A stretch of DNA of 11,347 bases, from NCBI GenBank assembly GCA_900548135.1, contig URJC01000052.1:1-11347 (forward strand). The letters run 5' to 3'. The notes beneath the pieces are model-generated. The model searched no databases and was not told where the DNA came from. It was given only the letters and a program-made list of their open reading frames with translations. A program made the translations under genes and the position numbers. The DNA comes from an uncultured Odoribacter sp. (GTDB lineage: Bacteria; Bacteroidota; Bacteroidia; Bacteroidales; Marinifilaceae). Positions 6,726-11,347 of this stretch are shown in pieces; position 1 is the stretch's first letter; each line of letters opens with the position of its first letter.

Positions 6726-8180
6726 ATGATACCACATCCCTGGTTATTACTTTGTATTCTGCTGGTTTTATCCTGCTCCGGAACAAAAAAAACAATACGT
6801 CCTACCCCCGGACAACAAGCCATGATTGACAGGAAATATGGCATGTTTCTTCATTATGGCATGAATACCTATCTTGACAAAGAATGGAGTGACGGTACTA
6901 CCCCTGCCTCCACCTTCAATCCACCGGAAGAAATGGCAGCAAAAATCGAAAATTGGGTAACCACAGCCAAAAATGCAGGCATGCGTTCAATTGTACTTCC
7001 AGTGAAACATCACGACGGTTTTTGCCTATGGAATACCCAATACACCGATTACAGTACAGCCCATCCTGCTATCCTACATCCCATTGATGTTGTAAAAACC
7101 TTATCGGATGCTTGCCATAAACATGGGATCACTTTCTCCATCTATTATTCCTTATGGGATCGTCACGATCCTTCCTATAAGAAAGAAGACCCGCATGAAT
7201 ATATTGTCTTTATGAAAAATCAACTTCAGGAATTGATGACTCAGTATGGAGAGATTGGGGAACTTTGGCTGGACGGAGTCTGGGATCGGAAAAATGAAAA
7301 ATGGTATTTACAAGAAATTTATGATTTCGTAAAATCCATGCAACCTCAGTGTCAGATTTCAACCAACTGGACTCTGAATAAACGTCCTATAGATATGCAC
7401 GAAGGAGATTCCATTGTCTACTTTCCGGCAGACTTCCGGTTATGGGATCCTTATCTTCCTATGGCCAATGATCCTAAAATTTATTCCCACCATGGAGAAA
7501 AATATTACCTGCCATTCGAATGTACACAAACAATTTCAGTACTCGGAAACTGGTTTTATCATCCTCAGGATACGCTATTCCGGAATGTCGATGATCTGGA
7601 AGAAATCTTTTTCAAGGCTACCCGCAATGACAATTGCCTCTTGCTAAATGTACCACCAGATGGGAACGGGAACTTCCATCCGAAAGCCGTAGAGCAAATA
7701 ATTAAACTTGCAGAAAGACTAAATATAAAAGGCGGTAAACCTTTCCCCAAGAAATTAAAGCAACCTCATTCTCTTATGTCAGATGTAACAACCAGTGTCA
7801 GCAGTGTCTATAAAAACGATTCACTCCATTACGGGGCTTATTGCCTGACAGACGGAGATGTTTCTACCTCCTGGAAATGCAATGAAAAAAAAGGATGGTT
7901 TGTTATGGATCTGGGACGTCCCTGTACATTCCAACAGGTTCAACTCATCGAACAGGCAAACTACATCAAAAATTACACTCTTGAGATTACGGATGGCCCC
8001 GATGATAATTGGAAAATTGTTCATTCCGGGACCGCCCTATCAAATCCGGAATTGAGCAGTTTTATGGGATATGGGTACGGAGAAATCCATCTCAGCAAAC
8101 CTGTTAACGCCCGAAAAATCAGATTTACCATTCAGACTGCAACTAATACCCCTGCTATATATTCGGTGAGATTAAAATAA
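6726..8180 (+). CDS. GH29 alpha-L-fucosidase lipoprotein with C-terminal F5/8-type (CBM32-like) domain
   Basis: The 484-aa product would release L-fucose from glycans by a retaining mechanism. A lipoprotein signal ends at Cys17 (LLVLSC). The residues after the Cys (SGTKK) lack the acidic run of Bacteroidota surface-export signals, so a periplasm-facing anchor is more likely than surface display. The (beta/alpha)8 catalytic domain spans about 27-335: KYGMFLHYG (38-45), VLPVKHHDGFCLW (90-102), ELWLDGVW (179-186) with Asp183 as the predicted nucleophile, and LLLNVPPDGNG (305-315). The acid/base residue is not fixed by motif in GH29; Glu265 in LPFECTQ is a candidate only. Residues about 350-484 form an F5/8 type C domain (AYCLTDGDVSTSW, FVMDLG, VNARKIRFTI), likely binding carbohydrate. 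The gene diverges from the lyase gene and converges on the sigma gene. The start at 6726 is fixed by the lipoprotein signal. The match to GH29 is strong; linkage preference is unknown. Confidence 0.92.
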   Translation: MIPHPWLLLCILLVLSCSGTKKTIRPTPGQQAMIDRKYGMFLHYGMNTYLDKEWSDGTTPASTFNPPEEMAAKIENWVTTAKNAGMRSIVLPVKHHDGFCLWNTQYTDYSTAHPAILHPIDVVKTLSDACHKHGITFSIYYSLWDRHDPSYKKEDPHEYIVFMKNQLQELMTQYGEIGELWLDGVWDRKNEKWYLQEIYDFVKSMQPQCQISTNWTLNKRPIDMHEGDSIVYFPADFRLWDPYLPMANDPKIYSHHGEKYYLPFECTQTISVLGNWFYHPQDTLFRNVDDLEEIFFKATRNDNCLLLNVPPDGNGNFHPKAVEQIIKLAERLNIKGGKPFPKKLKQPHSLMSDVTTSVSSVYKNDSLHYGAYCLTDGDVSTSWKCNEKKGWFVMDLGRPCTFQQVQLIEQANYIKNYTLEITDGPDDNWKIVHSGTALSNPELSSFMGYGYGEIHLSKPVNARKIRFTIQTATNTPAIYSVRLK

Positions 8181-8186
8181 AAATCT

Positions 8187-8230
8187 ATTTACAAGTTGCA
8201 TTTACCAATTGGTAAATGCAACTTGTAAAT
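8187..8230. terminator. Perfect 44-bp palindrome between convergent genes, probable terminator
   Basis: The sequence at 8187-8230 is its own reverse complement without a mismatch. Its arms (ATTTACAAGTTGCATTTACC, 8187-8206) flank a central AATT, and the next pair outward (8186/8231) does not match. It starts 6 bp after the fucosidase stop and ends 8 bp before the sigma gene stop. On the minus strand it is followed by a T-rich run (ATAGATTTTTATTTT), suited to terminating the sigma transcript. The plus-strand side lacks a T run, so termination of the fucosidase mRNA there is less certain. Confidence 0.7.
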
Positions 8231-8238
8231 TATCAGGA

Positions 8239-9108
8239 TTACAAATAGGCTTTTAACCGTTTGTTATTCTTCACCTCTTTCAGTTTCCTGATCGCTTTAG
8301 TCTTAACTTGTCTGACCCTCTCACTAGTCAATCCTAATTTAGTACCAATTTCTTCCAAAGACATTGCCATATACCCATTCAAACCATAATACATACTCAA
8401 AATAGCTGCTTCCCGGGCTGAAAGTGTAGAAAATGAACGTTCAATATCTTTTTTCAGGGAATCTTGTGTCAAAGAAGATTCCGGACCTTGTATCGTAGGA
8501 TCGGGAGCAACATAAATATCATACAATGATACCGACTCTTCATCTGTAGTTAAAGGAGCATCCATAGAAACAGGTTTAGTGGCAATCTTCAGGTTTTCTT
8601 TCACTTCAGCAGCTGTAATCTCCATTTTATCGGCTATTTCCTCTTCTGTCGGTTCCCGCTGATATTCTTGCTCCAAAGCCACAAAACAACGATTCACTTT
8701 ATTTATCGTACTGATTTTATTTAAGGGCAAACGGATCAAACGTGCATTTTCAGCAATTGCCTGTAAAATAGACTGACGAATCCACCATACAGCATATGAA
8801 ATAAACTTAAATCCTTTGGTTTCGTCAAAACACTCCGCAGCCTTGATCAAACCGACATTTCCTTCATTAATCAGATCTCCCAAAGTTAAACCATGATTTT
8901 GGTACTGCTTTGCAACAGAAACAACAAAACGCAAATTACTCAGGACCAATTTCTCTCGGGCAGCTTTATCGCCACTTCGGATTTTTTTTGCCAAATCAGC
9001 CTCCTCATCAGGTGATAAGACATGAATTTTCCCTATTTCCTGAAGATATTTTTCGATGGAGTATGACTCGCGTCCTGTAATCTGCTTGGTAATTTTAAGC
9101 TGCCTCAT
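8239..9108 (-). CDS. RpoD/SigA-like sigma-70 factor (Bacteroidota type, possibly a second paralogue)
   Basis: This 289-aa protein directs RNA polymerase to promoters. Region 1.2 is SIEKYLQEIG (17-26), and region 2 runs from about 57 to 128: NLRFVVSVAKQYQ, DLINEGNVGLIKAAECFDETKGFKFISYAVWWIRQSI holding the core-binding and -10-recognition segments. Region 3 spans about 130-180. Region 4 spans about 222-280, with the helix-turn-helix SLEEIGTKLGLTSERVRQVKTKAIRKL (250-276). The start MRQLKITK and the lack of a long region 1.1 are typical of Bacteroidota RpoD. However, it departs from the primary factor as I remember it: the recognition helix reads GLTSERVRQVK instead of GLTRERVRQIK, so Ser262 replaces the Arg equivalent to E. 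coli sigma70 Arg584. The post-YLQEIG segment (KIHVLSPDEE) also differs. It may therefore be an alternative group-2 paralogue rather than the housekeeping factor, hence no gene symbol. It diverges from rpmH over 205 bp. Confidence 0.93.
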   Translation of the reverse strand: MRQLKITKQITGRESYSIEKYLQEIGKIHVLSPDEEADLAKKIRSGDKAAREKLVLSNLRFVVSVAKQYQNHGLTLGDLINEGNVGLIKAAECFDETKGFKFISYAVWWIRQSILQAIAENARLIRLPLNKISTINKVNRCFVALEQEYQREPTEEEIADKMEITAAEVKENLKIATKPVSMDAPLTTDEESVSLYDIYVAPDPTIQGPESSLTQDSLKKDIERSFSTLSAREAAILSMYYGLNGYMAMSLEEIGTKLGLTSERVRQVKTKAIRKLKEVKNNKRLKAYL

Positions 9109-9125
9109 ATCTCAGATAGTTGATT

Positions 9126-9157
9126 TAAAATTAATGAATTATTTTTATATAAACAAA
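9126..9157 (-). promoter_or_regulatory. Candidate promoter for the sigma gene
   Basis: Read toward the sigma gene, TTTG (plus-strand CAAA at 9154-9157) is followed after 20 nt by TAATTTTA (plus-strand TAAAATTA at 9126-9133), which matches TAnnTTTG at seven of eight positions. It would leave a leader of only about 10 nt before the ATG at 9108. It is plausible but weak. Confidence 0.35.
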
Positions 9158-9243
9158 TCTCTATGATTATTTTTCAATCACTTTTAGTACGATAATTAAA
9201 AGGCTTTAGTTACAACCTCTTGGACAAAAAAAAACAACTTTTA

Positions 9244-9274
9244 TTTGGAGACATAAAAAAATTACCTACTTTTG
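9244..9274 (+). promoter_or_regulatory. rpmH promoter, Bacteroidota sigma consensus
   Basis: TTTG at 9244-9247, a 19-nt spacer and TACTTTTG at 9267-9274 match the Bacteroidota -33/-7 consensus (TTTG-N19-21-TAnnTTTG) exactly. Transcription would begin near 9280, about 34 nt before the rpmH start codon. This is the best promoter in the window. Confidence 0.8.
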
Positions 9275-9313
9275 CAGTCCGAAGTGAAAAATAATGATAA
9301 AATATAATTAACG

Positions 9314-9472
9314 ATGAAACGGACATTTCAACCCTCAAACACAAAAAGAAGAAACAAACACGGTTTCAGAGAAAGAATGGCAACAGCAGGAGGAAGAGCT
9401 GTATTAGCCAGAAGAAGAGCTAAAGGAAGAAAGAAACTGACAGTATCTGACGAACGCAGACACAAAGCATAA
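9314..9472 (+). CDS. rpmH: 50S ribosomal protein L34
   Basis: The gene encodes a 52-aa, strongly basic protein of the large ribosomal subunit, the normal length for L34 (44-53 aa). It begins [18 protein letters not shown] and continues [20 protein letters not shown] then [14 protein letters not shown], matching the family from end to end. The two differences I note are Thr10 in place of Arg or Lys in SNxKR and a short RRHKA tail. The ATG at 9314 follows a consensus promoter and the TAA at 9470-9472 precedes a strong terminator, so it is a monocistronic unit. In many bacteria rpmH neighbours rnpA and dnaA; here it lies between a sigma gene and an unknown gene. Confidence 0.98.
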   Translation: MKRTFQPSNTKRRNKHGFRERMATAGGRAVLARRRAKGRKKLTVSDERRHKA

Positions 9473-9486
9473 TTTCTTACAAATAT

Positions 9487-9516
9487 AAAAAAAGCTGCTC
9501 TCGGGCAGCTTTTTTT
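9487..9516 (+). terminator. Rho-independent terminator of rpmH
   Basis: A GCTGC/GCAGC stem (9494-9498 with 9505-9509) around the loop TCTCGG is flanked by seven A upstream and seven T downstream, which extend the stem and form the T tract. It lies 15 bp after the rpmH stop codon. It is a canonical intrinsic terminator and, because of its A/T symmetry, could also act in reverse. Confidence 0.9.
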
Positions 9517-9529
9517 ATACCAAATAATT

Positions 9530-9537
9530 TAACTTTG
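9530..9537 (+). promoter_or_regulatory. -7 element for the 250-aa unknown gene
   Basis: TAACTTTG at 9530-9537 is a full TAnnTTTG match placed just after the rpmH terminator. It predicts a transcript start around 9543-9546, about 15 nt ahead of the ATG at 9559. It includes the TTG at 9535 that would otherwise extend the ORF by eight codons, which argues against that TTG as a start. No clear TTTG lies at -33. Confidence 0.5.
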
Positions 9538-9558
9538 TCACCAGCCAAAACAGCATCC

Positions 9559-10311
9559 ATGGGGAAACAAAACAAGAAAATAGAAAATATCGAACAACTA
9601 CTGGCAATAGCCGGGTCTAACCTAAGTGTATTGGAAGAGGAAGTTGATATCAAAGTTCAAAAAGAATACTTTGAAATGGCCAGAGTACTCAATAAAAAAC
9701 ACACAGACCTTGCAGAACTCAGTAAACAATACGTAGAAAACATCAATTATTTATTTGATGAAGCAACAGATACTGAGGTAAAAAAAAAGATGCTGATAGT
9801 TTTGGCCACCGTAGACGATGTCACCGTATACCGGACAATAGAAAATTTTTCTAAACAAAATACCCCTTTACAAAAATGGGCAATCATTGCCTTACAACAA
9901 TCCCGGATGCTACTTCAATCCAATTTACTGGACGATCCTGGAATTTTTATTTCCACGGGTTTGGGAGGGCACGGACTTTTGCTCCGATATTTTTGTGTGT
10001 TTTTTTATCGTACACCTGGAGATTTGCAAACATTCCAACAAAATATCCTAACGACAGAAACCGAAACAGCGATCAAAACAGCACAAGGTTCCATTGAACA
10101 TGTAGAATTCAAAAATGACTTTGCTACCATGTTATTGTTACTGCCGTTACAAACAGATCTGCAACCTTTATTCGCAGGAATTATTGACGAGTGTAATCAA
10201 TATGGAAATTTCCTCCACGAAAATATGATCATCACCAATGTGAAAAAACTTTCAGAAGAAGAAATTTACCAGCTATTACGCAATAAAAATCAAAATACAG
10301 AAATTACCTGA
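9559..10311 (+). CDS. Conserved-looking protein of unknown function, mostly helical
   Basis: I do not recognise this 250-aa protein. It has no signal peptide or clear membrane span, so it is probably cytoplasmic. The N-terminal ~120 residues are rich in predicted helices. VEEEVD-like charged segments lead to paired helices at about 74-83 (VKKKMLIVLA) and 104-120 (LQKWAIIALQQSRMLLQ), which recall HEAT-like repeats. A glycine-rich motif, FISTGLGGHG (130-139), followed by LLLRYFCVFF (140-149), is the most distinctive part and a likely functional or folding core. The C-terminal half is helical and acidic, ending in LSEEEIYQLLRNKN. I start it at the ATG 9559 rather than the upstream TTG 9535, because the TTG sits inside a -7 promoter element. 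The gene has its own promoter after the rpmH terminator and converges on the barrel gene with 11 bp between stop codons. Codon use matches its neighbours. Confidence 0.75.
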   Translation: MGKQNKKIENIEQLLAIAGSNLSVLEEEVDIKVQKEYFEMARVLNKKHTDLAELSKQYVENINYLFDEATDTEVKKKMLIVLATVDDVTVYRTIENFSKQNTPLQKWAIIALQQSRMLLQSNLLDDPGIFISTGLGGHGLLLRYFCVFFYRTPGDLQTFQQNILTTETETAIKTAQGSIEHVEFKNDFATMLLLLPLQTDLQPLFAGIIDECNQYGNFLHENMIITNVKKLSEEEIYQLLRNKNQNTEIT

Positions 10312-10321
10312 CCTATTCCTC

Positions 10322-10340
10322 ATCAGATGACTAATCTGAT
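10322..10340. terminator. Short hairpin between convergent genes
   Basis: ATCAGAT (10322-10328) and ATCTGAT (10334-10340) form a 7-bp perfect stem with loop GACTA. It overlaps the stop codon of the minus-strand gene and follows the plus-strand stop by 10 bp. No long T run follows on either side, so terminator function is uncertain. Confidence 0.35.
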
Positions 10341-11347
10341 TTGAAAGGCTATATCATATAATTTATTCCCTTTTACTTCTGTAACTCCAGAACTAATGGA
10401 ATCCCGCTCCGGATAAATTATAAAACCGGATTTCAGATAACAGGTAAGCCTTTTCAATGGTTTCCAACTCATATTTATATAAGTCCGCCATCCTTTTCCC
10501 ATAAAAGAAGGGAATGAATACCCATATAAAACATTGTTTTCATATGCATAAATTCTGGACTGGTACGAATCTGTATCAAAATAAGCCAACCTGTATTGCA
10601 TTTTCAAATTCGTTTTCCGGGTAGTCCAAATAAGATCCTGATAAACCATCCACCCCCATTCCCTCACTTTATCTTTATGGTATTGTGAAACACTGAAACG
10701 GGTCCTCAATTCCAACTGCCGATTGAGATGATAATAAAACTGATAACGATATTCACTTTTCTTCCGTTGTACAGAAAGTCCTCCTTTCACATCTTCCGGC
10801 CGTACTTCATGTTTATAGCGTATCCCCATCTCAAAATCAGCATATTGATAAATACCCTCCACCAAAGTCTCCCATCCATCTCCAGGAGTAGTCGCCAGGT
10901 AACGGGCACTAAAAAAACGGAACCAATCGTAATATACATTGAATTTCAGATTCCTTACCGGGGAAAGATCCAAACCACAATATATACCCTCCTCGTTCGA
11001 CGTATTCGAAAATTCACCAAAACCAGCAGCATAACGTGATACATAACGTTTGTCATAGCGCCGATATACCACACAACCCGATACCCAGGAATTACCAGTC
11101 CGTACCCCATTCAACGTAGCCCATGCCCCATTATCACTACAGGCAGTTTCTCCAAAAAGATAAAAACCCCGGTAAGCAGTCTTATAATCCATACTCATTA
11201 ACCACCGTTTATCTCCGGTGTCGTTATATTGTTGATATATCCGGTCCCCAGGTATCAAAGCCGGCATAAAATCATAATACAAAGCATTAATTCCTAACTT
11301 CCAGAAAGGATGATTCCAATGCAAAGAAAAACCGGCCGTTAGTTCTC
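10323..11347 (-). CDS. C-terminal part of an outer-membrane beta-barrel, probably the HhH-domain (ComEA-related) Bacteroidota family
   Basis: The frame is open to the right edge, so the N-terminus is missing; 340 residues are visible. There is no in-frame ATG near the edge, and the TTG at 11324-11322 is internal (the preceding residues are ELTAGFS). The sequence is a run of amphipathic strands of about 10-14 residues, with alternating aromatic and polar residues and Gly/Asp/Asn turns, typical of a large outer-membrane barrel. RIYAYENNVLYGYSFPSFMGKGWRTY and the ending SSGVTEVKGNKLYDIAFQIRL resemble the C-terminal barrel of large Bacteroidota proteins annotated as helix-hairpin-helix domain-containing. 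In those, the HhH (ComEA-like) part is N-terminal and would lie outside this window. That assignment is from memory of conserved phrases and is moderate; the barrel nature is stronger. Function is unknown. It converges with the 250-aa unknown gene. Confidence 0.7.
   Translation of the reverse strand, partial: ELTAGFSLHWNHPFWKLGINALYYDFMPALIPGDRIYQQYNDTGDKRWLMSMDYKTAYRGFYLFGETACSDNGAWATLNGVRTGNSWVSGCVVYRRYDKRYVSRYAAGFGEFSNTSNEEGIYCGLDLSPVRNLKFNVYYDWFRFFSARYLATTPGDGWETLVEGIYQYADFEMGIRYKHEVRPEDVKGGLSVQRKKSEYRYQFYYHLNRQLELRTRFSVSQYHKDKVREWGWMVYQDLIWTTRKTNLKMQYRLAYFDTDSYQSRIYAYENNVLYGYSFPSFMGKGWRTYINMSWKPLKRLTCYLKSGFIIYPERDSISSGVTEVKGNKLYDIAFQIRLVI

Noticed and set aside
6650..6844. 64-codon minus-strand ORF in the lyase/fucosidase gap
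   Set aside because: It runs antisense through the fucosidase signal peptide and through the inverted repeat, with no plausible protein features.
9109..9313. Possible small RNA or riboswitch between the sigma gene and rpmH
   Set aside because: Only promoter elements and AT-rich sequence are visible; no stable hairpin or known RNA motif could be made out.
10728..11039. 103-codon plus-strand ORF inside the barrel gene
   Set aside because: It is antisense to a clear beta-barrel coding frame; its hydrophobicity is a by-product of the complementary strand.
11322..11324. TTG as the start codon of the barrel gene
   Set aside because: The frame stays open to the window edge with sensible strand-like residues before it, and 333 aa with no signal peptide is not a complete outer-membrane barrel protein.

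Overview
The window reads as chromosomal DNA of a Bacteroidota member, most likely order Bacteroidales. Three things point there: a short (289 aa) RpoD-type sigma factor beginning MRQLKITK, Bacteroidota-style promoters (TTTG, a 19-21 nt gap, then TAnnTTTG) with no obvious Shine-Dalgarno sequences, and secreted glycan-degrading enzymes. The base composition is AT-rich. Genus cannot be fixed from the sequence alone.

Layout. Positions 1-461 (-) hold the N-terminal 153 codons of pdxS (vitamin B6 synthesis), cut by the window edge. Positions 513-4549 form a galactose cassette: galM (-) diverges from galK and a sodium/galactose symporter (+) very like Vibrio vSGLT. The kinase gene is broken at about 2089-2095 by a frame change between its first and second GHMP motifs; both halves are otherwise intact, so the lesion looks recent, unless a +1 slip at CCC-TAA bypasses it. 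A 20-bp-stem hairpin (4553-4598) separates the symporter from a convergent heparinase II/III-family lyase (4611-6524, -). A lipoprotein GH29 alpha-L-fucosidase with a C-terminal F5/8-type carbohydrate-binding domain (6726-8180, +) diverges from the lyase. A perfect 44-bp palindrome (8187-8230) separates the fucosidase from a convergent sigma-70 gene (8239-9108, -).

The sigma gene diverges from rpmH (ribosomal protein L34, 9314-9472, +), a 52-codon gene with a textbook Bacteroidota promoter and its own terminator. Next come an unrecognised 250 aa protein (9559-10311, +) and, convergent with it, the C-terminal part of a probable outer-membrane beta-barrel (10323 to the right edge, -).

How the genes relate: GalM, GalK and the symporter would import galactose, interconvert its anomers and phosphorylate it into the Leloir pathway. 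The lyase and fucosidase would act in the periplasm or at the cell surface on uronate- or fucose-containing glycans, but no SusC/SusD pair or regulator lies beside them here. The rest is housekeeping. I found no CRISPR array, tRNA, rRNA, transposase or phage gene. The most noteworthy points are the galK frame change at a possible +1-slippage site, the sigma factor with a changed recognition-helix residue, the 44-bp palindrome, and a spaced direct repeat at the galK promoter.
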